Shown: positions 46,191-58,484 of the stretch, one piece after another
How positions within the stretch are numbered: the first letter of the stretch is position 1
Layout of the letters: the number at the start of each line of letters is the position of its first letter
DNA from: Acanthosoma haemorrhoidale
Taxonomy: Eukaryota > Arthropoda > Insecta > Hemiptera > Acanthosomatidae
DNA: 64,000 nucleotides
Direction of reading: 5' to 3'
Assembly (NCBI GenBank): GCA_930367205.1
Contig: OV884011.1
Location: forward strand, 117,301,866-117,365,865
Notes under the pieces: model-generated
The model's database searches: none
Seen by the model: the letters and a program-made list of their open reading frames with translations, nothing else
Told to the model about the DNA's origin: nothing
Program-made: the position numbers and the translations under genes

Positions 46191-47098
46191 CAATGTTTTT
46201 GATTTACTAAAAATAAAATCGCTAGTATCTATTAGAAAGTATGAAATTGTCAATTTGATATTGTTTAGTTGTAGACATTGTTTTAACTAATAATTTATTT
46301 CAAATGATCAAGTGAAAAAAAAACAAATAATTTCGGTGGAAAATACCAAAGCTTTTGGTCAAATCCCGTATGGGCTTAGCTGACGCGTAGGACTGACAGT
46401 ATTGGGTTGCGTGAGTACCCTCCTTAGGTATATTTATTTGACTTACTATCAGCCTACCTACCATATATTTTCATGTTTGTATTTTTTATAAATAATAAAT
46501 TAAAAAATTTGGTTTAGTTTGGGGTTACTTTAGTGACAGTTATAATTATATTCCACTAAATAAATAACGCATATTAGGCATTAATTGCGTTGAAATATTT
46601 AAATGAAAACCCTAATTAATATGAAAGAAAAATATCTATTTGTGGATTAGAAGTGCTAATTGATCAATTATTTTTGTATTAATTATTATTATATAATTGA
46701 TTAACCATTTCTTATTTTTCATTTCTCTTATTTTTAACATCTCGGGGGGATGTTTCGTTATGAAAAAAATTTTAACTACAATTTGGATGTCTTTTATTCA
46801 ATTTCAGCCCCAAAACGTAATACATATTATTGATTAGGACGTTAAGATAACCCGTCATTAGTTTTCATTTGGTTAAATTTATTTTTGGGATCATTGGAAC
46901 TGACAGGCAAAGTACATTACAAAATTAAATTAATTAGTAAATTAATAGGAACGTTAAAGTTCTTTAATTTAATAATCAAAATCATTCAAAAAATATATAT
47001 TTTGTAATATCAAGTATTAACCCTCAATGACACTGAATTTTATAAAGATAATCATATTTTTCATGACTTCCCAACATCAAGTTTAAACTCGTGTCCTC
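46191..47098. other. AT-rich intergenic DNA
   Basis: No gene seen. A tRNA-like minus-strand segment near 46370-46420 has a B-box-like GGGATTTGACC, too degenerate to call. Confidence 0.4.
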
Positions 47099-47194
47099 GG
47101 GAAGTGTAAACTCGTATCCTGGCGTGTTTGCTAGCACTACCATATCGAATATCGGAACGATTTTCTCTTTTCGGGATTCCGACACACAGCCACA
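47099..47194 (-). repeat. 96-bp duplicated segment, copy 1 (open on the minus strand)
   Basis: It is identical to 47637-47732 except for one base (C here, A there, in the stretch TTTTCTCTTTT). On the minus strand both copies are open and read CGCVSESRK-E/D-KIVPIFD followed by MVVLANTPGYEFTLP. Here the frame is part of 83 codons ending at 47024. The one difference changes glutamate to aspartate. Flanking sequences differ. No family was recognised. Options are a recently duplicated exon or a piece of an unknown mobile element. Confidence 0.85.
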
Positions 47195-47636
47195 AATGGG
47201 TCCTCTGATGTGAAATTTTAAGTCTATTCTAGTTTGAATAGGGGGTGCAAAGTAAAACCGGTAGAAACTTTTCAAAATCTATTCGAGTAACACACAAAAC
47301 TATCAAATATAGGAAGGACAGGCAAGAGAGCTATTACCAACAGACATTTTTCCTCTCCAAAGCCCCACTGCATCTTTGAGTTTCCCTTTGCCAGCGGTCT
47401 CTATTTCAATAAAAAAAATATTAATTTAGAAAAGTAAAGGTCAGAAGTGGAGCGTTCTGGCAAGCACCGAAGCTTAAGTTTGCTTCCTAAACATTTATTT
47501 CGGACCCTCTCTCTACAAGCGTCTATCCTTTTTCAACTTTGATTGGAACGGATTGTTGAGCAAATAATAAATGATGCGTCTCTATGTCAACGTGTCTGTT
47601 TCCATGGCATCTACTTTTATGAGGTTTTCTATTAAA

Positions 47637-47732
47637 GGGAAGTGTAAACTCGTATCCTGGCGTGTTTGCTAGCACTACCATATCGAATATCGGAACGATT
47701 TTATCTTTTCGGGATTCCGACACACAGCCACA
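47637..47732 (-). repeat. 96-bp duplicated segment, copy 2 (open on the minus strand)
   Basis: Direct repeat of 47099-47194, 538 bp downstream in the same orientation. Its minus-strand frame continues for another 29 codons and stops near 47523. A GATTAG precedes the segment on the minus strand, acceptor-like, but no GT donor follows at the end of the identity, so an exon reading is unproven. Confidence 0.85.
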
Positions 47733-48000
47733 CTAATCCTAGGCTCGAGTTGCATATCTCAGAAACCTATGTCCTTCGTGTCGGAAGTGGGCATAGCAAC
47801 AAGTGTAACAACCACTTATAATCCTGAGTAAATGCTCAAGGTTAACGTTACATCGGGATGTTTGGAAATCAATCCAATTGTCTCGGATGGGTAGAAAACT
47901 TTACACCTCAAAGTATAATGAAATTCTACCAGCAGCTTTAAGCTCCCCACGCTCGCTCCTCTTGACAAATACAACTCCACACGATACTCTGTTTAACCGT

Positions 48001-48258
48001 TAGTCTTCAGAACCCCAAGAACCAACTGTGATTCCGAAAACTACTCCCAGAGCTGCAACAGAAAAGGAACCAGCTCTACACACCCCACATCAATTTTCAG
48101 CGGAAGTCATAGAACGACCTTCGGTTGGCTATGAAACAAATCCAACCGTAGTCCAAAGACAAGAAACTCTCAGAAGTAGTAGGGAACAAAGAGCTATGGC
48201 TTACTTCAGAGACCATATCTCTCACAAGGAGGGGCGTCAATGTCATAGGTTTTAAAAT
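48001..48258 (+). pseudogene. Possible end of an LTR-retrotransposon pol
   Basis: From the stop at 48001 the frame is open for 84 codons to 48258. It is rich in P, T, E and R, with a serine-arginine cluster (LRSSREQRAMAYFRDHI) resembling the low-complexity tail after integrase in gypsy-class elements. AAGGAGGGG at 48224-48232 looks like a polypurine tract near the end of the frame. No catalytic domain is present, so the call rests on composition and context only. Confidence 0.35.
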
Positions 48259-48431
48259 GTTTATCAATTATCAACATTTCTGAAATAATGTGTTGTAACC
48301 ATAGTGTAAAACAGTTGAGAACTAAAATAGCCAGACCTGGAATTATCTATATATTGTGTATGTTTCTATTTAGTATAATTTCTGTTCAATAAAGCCCCAA
48401 TCACAGGTTAAAATTACTTCATTACGTCACA
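48241..48431 (+). repeat. Possible LTR following the pol tail
   Basis: The stretch TGTCATAGG ... ACGTCACA has TG...CA ends, starts 9 bp after a polypurine-like run and contains AATAAA near 48388. No second copy was found in the window, so the boundaries are tentative. Confidence 0.3.
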
Positions 48432-48976
48432 AAATAAGCATTCTATGATCGCTACTAGTTCATCCCAGGCGAAACCTGCATTCAGTAAGTTTATGATTTG
48501 TACGTCCACGAGTTTTAAATTAATATGTTGGCTGTATGCTATTCAAAAATGTAGGTGGGGATAATGGGTCGTTTAGGGGATAGATAGAAGTTCTATCAAA
48601 TCATACAATATTGTACTAGTTGACCATCTGCGTTGAGGACTGGCAGGACTATATCTTTCTAAACAGGACTGGAAGGGCAGTGCTGAGGTTCTCGAGTATT
48701 TCTGATCTTGTGATCGAAAACGTACAGTACCCACAATCTATATTAAAGCCAGAAAATGCACCCCTAGCCTAAGCAAGTACCAAATTAACATATCTATGGC
48801 ATGCGGTCTTAGTCAAAAAAACTATTAAAAATAGTCAAGGCACGTATATCTACCATCAATGCTGGATTTTGACTTAAATTTCTTGGATTGTACAATGTAA
48901 AATCATTGGAATTGTATATTGACTCTAGTCTTTTATGGTCACCAATTTTTTTATAAATATCAAACTCAAAACATAC
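48432..48976. other. Intergenic, no gene seen
   Basis: Mixed AT-rich sequence. If the exon at 48977-49160 is real, this would be its downstream intron. Confidence 0.3.
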
Positions 48977-49160
48977 GAGAAATCACATTTCCAGGACTTT
49001 ATACCACCCCACCTTTGATAAACGCTTTTTTTGTCAAATGGTAAGGGCATTGATTCTTGTACCACCCAGTTGTAGAAAATAATCTGTAACAAATCCTCTT
49101 CTGTGGTTTCAGGGCATGTCAAATCCATCCAATGACTTGTTCGTAATCTATCATATTTTC
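48977..49160 (-). CDS. Possible internal coding exon, unknown gene
   Basis: On the minus strand GTCTTAG precedes and GTATGT follows a 184-bp open segment, giving acceptor and donor sites. It encodes about 60 residues plus split codons at both ends. The composition is unusually protein-like for this window, with W, C, P and charged residues spread evenly, for example EEDLLQIIFYNWVVQESMPL then KSVYQRWGGIKSWKCDF. I do not recognise a family. It lies on the same strand as, and downstream of, the promoter at 56283, so it might belong to that gene, but that is inference. It may instead be a relic of an unknown transposon. Confidence 0.35.
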
Positions 49161-51246
49161 CTAAGACAGCATTCCGAGCTTATTAATATTGTTTTTTTAC
49201 CTAGATAGTAGTGAAGAGAAACTAATGTCACTAGTTACAATATCACACGGCCACTTTAACATTATGCTACGTTATATTATAACAATGAGGTAGAGAGATA
49301 TGAAACAGTGGACGCAAAAGCACAAGAGGATATGACAAGATAAAGTCACAGATGAGAAAGATCTTGGTCTGGCTTTGAATCAGCTCACTTACAACTTGTT
49401 GGTTCCACTCAGAACTTAGCTTCCATGGCAACTTCAACGGCTAACTTAGACCTAACCGCAATGAACAACATTGATTCACCGGTTGAGTAACTGACTTGAA
49501 CTCGTTGTTGTTCCTCCATTTTTTTAAATGTTTGATTGCTCCTTATTATTACCTTCAGCTACACATTTATAGTTGAAAATTCGTTGATGGAATGAATGAA
49601 TAAATAACGTATCCCACAAGGGATGTTGTCCTGAGCAGTCATGTGATCGTTATATCACGAACAGGCAAAAGGTGGGTTTATTAAACTGAAATAAGCCCAT
49701 TGAATCCTTCTAGTCTAAATCAAATTATTTGAATAATAATGAAAAAATATTCAATATGCCCTATATTCCTTTTAAACGACGTCAATAAAATTTTAGTGGT
49801 TAATTAAATCGTTTTATGGGTTCTTTTGCGAGTTTCATTTTAAAGCTTTTCAAAGTTCTCGAAAACTGTCATGTTTCAAGCAACATAAACAAGCAATAAT
49901 TCTAATCACATATGTCTTATTTTCTTCTTTTAACAGCCATAAACCTTGGTCTACATTAAGTGTTGATAATTTCAGGTCTATTTTTATTAACTGCTATTTA
50001 TTTTTTTACCAGACTCGTGAATCAAAGGAACTTCCATCAAATGAAATAGAGTTCAAGACAAAATATTTATTAATTTTATTTACGGCCATAATCTCTACAA
50101 GAAGGACGCTTATGATGCTACTTGATGAAACCAAGATATGAAAACAAGACACACCATAGTATACAAATTAAAAGTTTTAATTTAACATAAAAAAAATAAT
50201 TGCAATAAACTTTTTTGTGAGACATGATCAAATTTAAATAACCATTGCATGGGAACTAATGCCTTATTTTCTTGTTAGGTCTTGCACCAAGGATTTTTAA
50301 TTGACATATATTTTTTATATATTATTATTATTTATATCTTTAAAAATCCATATAACATGTAATGAAGTGTTTCAGAAGCAATTAAGAGAAGTTTTGCTTA
50401 ATCGTAAAATAGGACCCCCCCCCCCGACTTATTTAAAGTATAAAAAAAAATAGGAATAATATCATTTTCAGTTGTTAAACGTAAGAAAGAGGCTAGAAAT
50501 GTAAATGTAAGATATCAATAAGAATTTAAAGACGATATTGATGACCGGAGAAAATATCACTGCTTCAAACATTGCTGTTCTTAAGAAATGACTTATTTCC
50601 AACAGAATTATGTGAATTTCATACAAAAAAAAGAATATTATAAATTAGTGATTCCACTTACTTTCCAAGTTCGTAATTTATAACTATAATTAATAAGTCT
50701 GACTTTATATTATGACATGAAAAGGCCTATATAAAATAAAAAGAAATATAATTAAATAAACGAAATATAAACGAGAAAATAAAGAGTACATTCCGTTATA
50801 GATTGAAGTTGTATATGATACTTGATATGATGTAAGTATACAATACTTTTGATAAGTCCATTTCCTCAGACCTCGTGCTCTAACTTTTAATTTTTACAAC
50901 TCAGACTATCCACCAGGCAGGACTTTTTCCTATTTTATATTATTGATAAGTAATAAACCATAACTTACTGCCCAACAAAGTACATCCCTCGACTTTTTCT
51001 GATGACTACAATAATTCTAAGTGATCGATCTATCTTTCCAAACTAAATGAAATAAAATTGAAATTTATTTATTGCTATATTGATATAAGTAACCGGAAAC
51101 TTGAAGAAAAAATGCTTTGGATTGCGTCCAAACACTTACCCAACATGAGTAATCTGTTATATGTTAAACGATCATTCATATTCTCTCCCGCACCTTGTAA
51201 CAATATTTAGAACTTCAAGAAATAGATATAAATATAAACAATACGG
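49161..51246. other. AT-rich intergenic or intronic DNA
   Basis: No gene recognised. A run of nine C at 50417-50425 is the only notable simple sequence. Confidence 0.4.
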
Positions 51247-51600
51247 TTAAAAGGCTCCAACAATTCCAGAATTGGATCATGAGAAAAGTGGTCCGACATA
51301 CCTCTCTCAAGAGGTTAAAGAACGCCATCCTGCACCCGTTGCTTGGTGTGTCGTCGGTGGAGGCACATCAAGTTTTTTGACTCGTTGCGGCACTTTACAA
51401 GCCCGGTGTTTAACACTATGGCCCCACCACCCTTCCCATATCGATGTCAACAGACTGTCGGGGAAAATTAGTTTTAGTTTGAAATGAAAAAGATTTAGTT
51501 TTTATTGTTAGATGTAAGTTAGTTTAAGGTTTATGATAAATACGGTGAGCCCCAACACTTTTAATAAATTCAGTCCATTAATGTATAATTTACATCAATT
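51247..51600 (+). mobile_element. LINE family 1, 3' end
   Basis: The final ORF2 codons are present, in two phases (RKVVRHTSLKRLKNAIL; then HIKFFDSL in another phase), ending with SFSLK-stop at 51487. The 3' UTR hallmark GGTGAGCCCCAACAC follows at about 51545. Compared with 34130-34400 there is a small deletion before the FFDSL block. It contains no catalytic domain. Confidence 0.75.
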
Positions 51601-54600
51601 TACGTTTGTACAATGCAAGATCACTATTTTGTATACTAGAATTTGAGTTCGCTTAGCATGGATTTGTATTATTGGGTTGAAAAAAAATCTATATTGAGGT
51701 GTTACAGTTATTTAATAAACCCTACATTTCCTCTTTATTCCAACCGCATTGTTTAGTTGAAGGTTTTCTTTTTTTTCTGTTTTCCTACTTATAAATTATT
51801 GGATTATAACATACTTATAAATAGTGTATTAATTATTTTTAGTTGAGAGGCATTCTAGCGTCTGGCAACTATATGTAATGAGCCCATCTAATTGAAATGA
51901 AAAAAATAAAGAACTAAAAGAAATAAAGAAATTCTCTTTCAAAAATTTCTCATATTCTTTTCCTTATTTACAAGCTATTACAAGCCTTATGAAAAGTTAT
52001 TTACCAGCCAGTGAAGGGAGGTATTACCTTCAATCAGGTAGAAATTGTATATCAGCTGTTTGCCTATCTTTACATAACATGAATGTGGTAGGAAAAGTGT
52101 TCTTATTCACTATGAAATTTTAAAGGAATACAGTGAAGGCGTCAGTTGAAATGTAATAACAGCAAATATGCTGAAAAAAAAACAAACAAGAACAGTTGAA
52201 TCTGCTTCTCTGAGTTCCAAGCTTCTCAAGTCACGTTCAGAAGCTATTTGAGATGATATGATTTTTAGGCATCATCAAACACTTGGAGGCCCTTCGTTCC
52301 ATGGCAAAAAGAAATTGAAAGATTTTCCAAAACATAAAGTTTCATAAAGGGTCTACGATTATTTAGAGGGTCGTTTTTGTTGTTTTTTTAAATAATAATT
52401 AATAAGATGATTTCATGAATAAAACAAAGTTCTTCTGATTCAAAATATCGAATGGCCTAGAAATTCTCCATGGTCTACTAACCTTTGGTTTATTTAAAAA
52501 CAACAAACGTATTCAGTCAGGAATTAAAAATGAATGGTCATTGCGAAGTTTGATTTATATATTACGTTCTGTTATTGTTTTTTGTACTGTATGAGCTCAA
52601 TCGAAAACTAAATATTTGATCGATTAATTTGTCATACAAGGATATACAACTATAAATAAAATTCACAGAACACATCCGGCAACAGGCGAATAAGTTGCCA
52701 ACATATACATGAACAAGTCCACCATAATGCTCCAAGCACTTCGTATTAGTAACATTGTTGTTAGATATTACATATGTAATACGAAGTTGAACTATAAACT
52801 AGAGATTACTGAAATAACTTGTTCATAATTTGGCATAATTTGAACAAGAAAGTGAAAATAGTAAATAATGCTATTGGTATTATAAAAATAGTAAATTGGA
52901 ACCAAGCCCTTCCTCCCTCTCCGACTAGAATATACTTTACCAGTTTTCATATAATCGACCATTGCAAATTTGAGAATTGTAGAATTGAGAGTACGTTTTT
53001 GTTGTTTGCATTATTATTATTATGTATTTATTTAATAATTTAAACTTAGTTTTATTTTCATTTGGGCTAAATTGAAAATGTACTAAACTATTAGCAATTT
53101 GTAGGTTGTATGTACCAAATTAAAATACAAAAGTCAGGTAAAAGAGATATAATTACTTAGGTTAACACTTTTTTTTCAATTCGTGAATATTTTCATAGAA
53201 GATATACCTGTAACCTTATTATAGAAGAAGTATGTTCTTTTATGCTCCACTTTATTCCGTACTTATAATGTCACACCTCATTTGCACATGTTATTATCTG
53301 TGCTTTATATAAAATGCACATGGCAATGTAATTTGACAAATTTTATGAATAAATTTTCATAAAGAAGTGCACCTACCAACCAGTACAAAGATGGATGAAT
53401 TGTTCATCGTCAAAAGCATTTCTTATATCAAATCTTTGATCTTATCTACCTACCTAGCCATCTAATTTTAAACCTATCCAAAATTTGAAAATTCGAATGC
53501 TGTTTAGTAGTACAAATTTATCTTTACGAGAAATCGCACTATTGAACTTCATATAATAAAGCAAATAATTAGGTAATGGATAACTTAATACATAAATCAA
53601 TAGGTCACTCTATTGAACATAAGAGCTAATCTCTACTGTATTGTACAATGTGTGATTCCAACCAGCCTTAGTAGATTACTCCAGCTCTCAGCACGCATTG
53701 AAATTAGTAACCTCAAAAGAAATGAATGGTTACAATTACCGCAGAACCAATTACCAGGATCTAGGAAGAGATAGCGATGCAAAAAGGTCTGTTAACAAAG
53801 GAGTTCCATAGTGACCTGAGAGAGCTGGAGCTTATGGATTAAACTCAGAATTTCTATTCTGAGTGTGTGTTGAGCATAGAATATATTCTATGATGTTGAG
53901 GGATAAACAGACCGTTATCTTTTGATAGCAGTACTCATTAATAGAAGTTTATAAAAGCGTTAAATCCGATAGATAAAGCATCAGTATTTTCGCCAGTCAT
54001 AAATTAAACTTGTAACGGAATATAAGAAATATCGCTTCAATTGCTACATAGGCCTGCACTTCTGCATGACTTTTAATAAGCAGTTATCATGTACATGTTG
54101 TAATAATGCCATAGTAGCAATAAATAGACTTATTATAATAAATTTTTGTTTTTAAGACAGTGAAGGCTATAAACCTTTTCCTTATGAGAATGCTGTGTTC
54201 TATTTTTCTAGGATTCAAAAAAACTATTTCAATATAACTCTACTCTATATTGGATTAGAACAGTACAATGCATATATCGATTACACTAACTAGAAATAAC
54301 GAATATTTTTTAATAATTTTTATTTATTTAATAAATTACATACATTTTTACATTTGGTGATGTCAACAATAGTAGTGATTGTATTGTACTGATCACACCA
54401 CTATGTGGATCAGTGTAATTTTAGCAAGTTTTAGGTTACAATAAAAATGAAAAGACCGATTTCTTACATTATAAATACGAATATTCAACATGAGATTATT
54501 CAAGGTATAATTATTTCGGATGTGATATATCGAATTAAATTACTTAACTAAATTATCTATAGGCCACTTTAAATTATTACGTATTTTTTCCCTAAGAATT

Positions 54601-56146
54601 ACATTCAATAGTTAGACTCTTTATCTTTACATGTCAGTAAACACGAAACATATTTTTAAATTGTTTTTATGATTATCAAGATTTACTTATGCTATGGTTT
54701 AGTCATGAATCGTTAGTCACATGTAAATTAGTTTACTTGCGAGCCTCATGGACCCTTTTGGCTAACACGCACAAAAAAAAATCTGCCTACTAACAATCAG
54801 TGATGAATTTGTACTCATTGGTCACTACGTTGTGCTCAACATCGTACCTCGAGTGTCATTACATAATATTCCCGTACTTATTTGAGCGTTATTGGGCCTA
54901 TCATAGATCACAGAATAATAGATTTTTTTTAAGAAGAATTCTTGGATGTAATAGGTGCTATTTCGGGTTAGAGATTGGAGATCATGTACCACCTATAATT
55001 TTCTTCATTTTGAATTTATCAGAATCGAAGATGTTTCATTTTAAAAATAGGGTTACAAATTTTAAAACAGTTTGAGCAGAATCAAAGTAATTGGGTCTCA
55101 AAATATGAATACTCAGAGAGCAATCATTTTTTACCTCCCAAATCGCTAGTCCATCGATGTATCTCAATTGCACATAAATGTAAGATAGCTATATATTAAT
55201 GTTAAATATTATTAAAAATGACAAGGTACAACCTGTATAATTGGTCTTTTTATCTTTATTAATACCATACAAAGTCATAAAGTTTCAAAGTTTATTGAGA
55301 TCTATAAATTGCTTCTAAAATACCTGTTACTTTATAACATTTTTTAAAACTCTTAACTGAGTACATAGCCTCCCAGATATACATGAGTTCTTGATTTCCT
55401 GATTAATGCTACGTGATATAACATCGTGTTTATACCATAACTCAATCTGTGCATTATTTTTTTTTTCCACCATATTTTCCATGCTATATCAATCTGACAC
55501 GCCGATATTGCGAAAAATAAGAGTAACCACATAAAAAATAATGAATAAATTAGTAATTAAAAAAGTCAAATACTTTTCAATAATATTAACTGGGTTATCA
55601 AATAAATGATCCCGGAGACTTTATAAACAATGTGTTTGATTTATTGCGACTTAAAAATGTAATAAAATCGTTTTTTCATCTATAACAAAACCCTTCGGTA
55701 TGACAATTGATTTGACTTCTTTACTTACGGTAAAAAACACCTTTAAATTTGTGATCTGGCGTTTATGTTATTAATAATGCCAACCGTTTATTTTAGACGG
55801 CGGATAATGTGATAAAAATTTAAGCATTTATTCAAATTAAACAAGAAAAGGATTTCTAAGAGCAAACAAATCCGCCTGTTGTCGTCCTATAATAGTTGCC
55901 AAGCGGGCGGCAATTATAGATACTTTTAGGTGAAGTTATGAGTTGGCCAGATCGGCTAGATAGTATTAAAAATAAAAATACTTGTGCTCCCACCGCTTGC
56001 GCCTTGACTGCCCTAGACCGCTCCCAGTCCCATTTCGGAGGTAATCAGAGATGCCGGGTGTTTATTAAAGCAGATACTAAATAAACGAAGGTTTTAGCGA
56101 AAATTTAAATGTTTTTTTTTTCTGGAAGAATTAAGTGTCTACTTAC
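51601..56146. other. AT-rich intergenic or intronic DNA
   Basis: No supported coding segment. If the promoter at 56283 is functional, this would be its first intron or beyond. The frame at 54800-55075 (plus) has no domain I recognise and is probably chance. Confidence 0.4.
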
Positions 56147-56283
56147 GTGAGACGTGGTCGGGTGGACAAGATCTCTTTAGTTCTAGGAGATGAAAAATTT
56201 TACGAAACCTATCAGTAATGGCACGAAACTGTAAGAGAGCCGCACGGCGAACGACCTCACTCCATAGCTGACCGACCGAAACT
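56147..56283 (-). promoter_or_regulatory. Inr/DPE core promoter with a 137-nt noncoding first exon
   Basis: A CpG-rich island (about 56150-56420) stands out from AT-rich surroundings. On its minus strand TCAGTT (56285-56280) matches the arthropod initiator TCAGTY, with +1 at 56283. GGTCG at 56256-56252 occupies exactly +28 to +32 and matches the DPE consensus RGWYV. No TATA box precedes it. The transcript would reach a strong splice donor, CAC then GTAAGT (56146-56141), giving a 137-nt exon. The only ATG in it opens a three-codon frame. This suggests the start of a host gene running toward lower coordinates. All motifs are short, so chance cannot be excluded, but spacing, GC content and donor agree. 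Confidence 0.45.
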
Positions 56284-56991
56284 GATCGCTGGTGAACCCG
56301 AGCAGCGGCGAAGAGGCGCGAGTGTGTACGACCTCAGGCGGCAGTTGGATCAGACCGGAGGCACGGCCGATCTATCGACTCAGGTCACCTGTCACCTATA
56401 GGGCACCAATATGTCTCACCTGTACAGCAGAATGAACATAGACTCAACTGAATCAAGTCAAGAGACACGCATACACAATTAAGGGTTTCGTTACAGTAAT
56501 TAGTCGTTTGTTCAATTCTCTAATTTACTTTTTTTAGAAGGCAATTTATTAATAGATCATACAAAAATTTCATCGGCGATATATATATAACTTAAACTTT
56601 AAGCTGAATGCTCTGTCTTCTTGAGTACATATGCACAGAGAGAGTTAGAGAGAGAAAATTGTTACATTCGTTATTATTATTTATAATAGTTAGTTGTACA
56701 ATTCTTCCACTTATTAAAGCCTGAGCCGAGATGAAGGTATATTCACAGTGTCAATCAGGTGCAATATTCTACAGGTGCACTAGTCCTGTTCTTTGGTTTA
56801 TTATAGAATTTTAAATAGATAGCGAATAATATTATGATACATAAAAGTGTTATGAGGGTTACATATAACATTTTATATTTTGTTTGTACATTGTCTGCTT
56901 ATGTTGTTACCTCCCTGTCTGTTTTGGTTTTGTAAGTTACAATTAGTGTTTTTTATGTAAAAAGATTGTACTTGTGTCCACTTGTATGAGT
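56284..56991. other. GC-rich island edge then AT-rich DNA
   Basis: 56284-56420 is the upstream part of the CpG-rich island. The rest is AT-rich, with a GAGAGAGTTAGAGAGAGAAAA purine stretch near 56637-56657 and no gene. Confidence 0.4.
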
Positions 56992-58484
56992 TTTCACAAA
57001 AGTCTACATTGGTTTCGTCTGTCTTCTCTATCTTTGTTTAATTTTTCTTTTGTAAGTTCTTTTTCTTTTTCAATACCTTGCTTTGATTTTTGGTCACCTG
57101 TGGGGGATTGGGTTTTTCTTTTTTCTTTGTTTTTCAGGGTGAAAAATTCCAAAACATAAATAGGTCCACAATAAAACTTCTCACAGGCAGAATCATCGGC
57201 AATATTTCCCTCAGTAATTTCTGTGCAAATCATCTTCTTTCCTAATTCTAAAGATAGAGTTTCCTCAAAATGTTTCACATCACCCATAATGTGTTTTAAG
57301 ATAATATCTTCACGTTCAGCTAAACTATTTTCTGTACAGTGTTTAAATTCACAGCTATTTGTGAAAGAAGGCAACCTTCACTATCGGAAATATATTCTCC
57401 TTCTTGTAATTTTGAATTCTTTCTTGAATTGGATTCCAGCTGTTCGATAAAATCTCGGGTTTACCTCATTGGTTGCAGGATCACATATGTAAACAATACT
57501 ACCTGAATTTGAATTGTTACATGCATAGCATTTGTTTTCCTATTCTATCTTATTTCTTCCCCAAAGGAGACGAGAAGCTTTCATTCAGAACTATATGCAT
57601 TTGAATTTTCATATTCACCTAAATCAGAAAATATTGATGAAGCGCCCCATGATCTATCTTCTTCAAACTCTTCTTTGTCAATCACTTCACATTCTACTAC
57701 GTCAACCGGTTGTTCCTCTGACACTTCTTCATTTTTATCTTTATTATCTTCAGAAACAGGATTTGATTCTTTAAAATTGTCGCTCATAATAGAAGCATCA
57801 TTCTTAGTTGATTTTTGTGGAACTAATTATCCATTGCTACATCGTTTTATTGCTTCCTCTCCAACATCAAATTTTGCCCTACAAGAAGAAATTGTTATTG
57901 GTTCATTATTTAAATTTTCCTCTTTATCAAAGTTCAATAAATTTACCTTTTAGCAATTTTTTCTTACTTATTATAGAACCATCTTCTATACATTCTTCAT
58001 TTTTTTGTAGAGACACTACATCTTGTACAACAATTTCACAGTTTGTGACAAACTGTATATTCGTTTTATTACTTATATAGTATTTCAGTATGTGGTCCTT
58101 TTGTAAATCATTGGAGGAAGGAATTTCTGATTTATGTCTTAAAGAATATTCTGAGATGGATGGTGGCGCGCCTTCTCCTAAAAAATTCTACGTAATATAG
58201 AGTATAAATGCGGTCGGATTTGGTGGTTTGATTTTACTACCCTCATTAAGACTGTATTCTGTGACATATATGTGAGGTTTGTTGAAGTATTTATGTTGAT
58301 CTTGCGGTGTCCATTGCTAGCTAGTTACAATATTGTTTAGGGTCACAGTGATAATTGTATCAGTTTGTTTTAGGTTTATAGTGTTATTGTCCTTGACTCC
58401 TATCAAAGTGTCTGTTGACTTGCATGGTGTTGCGGTCATTCCTGGTATTGTGTATGGTGTTATGTTGTATATCTTGGTTGGAAG
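56992..58484 (-). pseudogene. Decayed long coding region, unknown protein
   Basis: Read from 58484 down, one frame stays open for about 540 bp except for two in-frame stops (TAG at 58319-58317 and 58190-58188). After one shift near 57947 it continues through one more stop to 57583 (blocks ISSCRAKFDVGEEAIKRC and VDVVECEVIDKEEFEEDRSW). A further shift leads to CYACNNSNSGSIVYICDP (about 57520) and then the 126-codon frame 57374-56994 with GDVKHFEETLSLELGKKMIC and a lysine/glutamate-rich, probably disordered tail. About 480 codons survive with few disruptions in AT-rich DNA, which chance does not explain. I recognise no domain. There are no introns, so a processed pseudogene, a domesticated or viral relic, or an unknown transposon protein are all possible. 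Confidence 0.55.

Noticed and set aside
47099..47732. Mutually exclusive exon pair
   Set aside because: The duplicated segments are not followed by GT donors at the end of identity, so an exon interpretation is not supported by splice sites.
50417..50425. Homopolymer C run and similar G or C runs at 6472, 24500 and 33377
   Set aside because: Simple sequence without associated structure.
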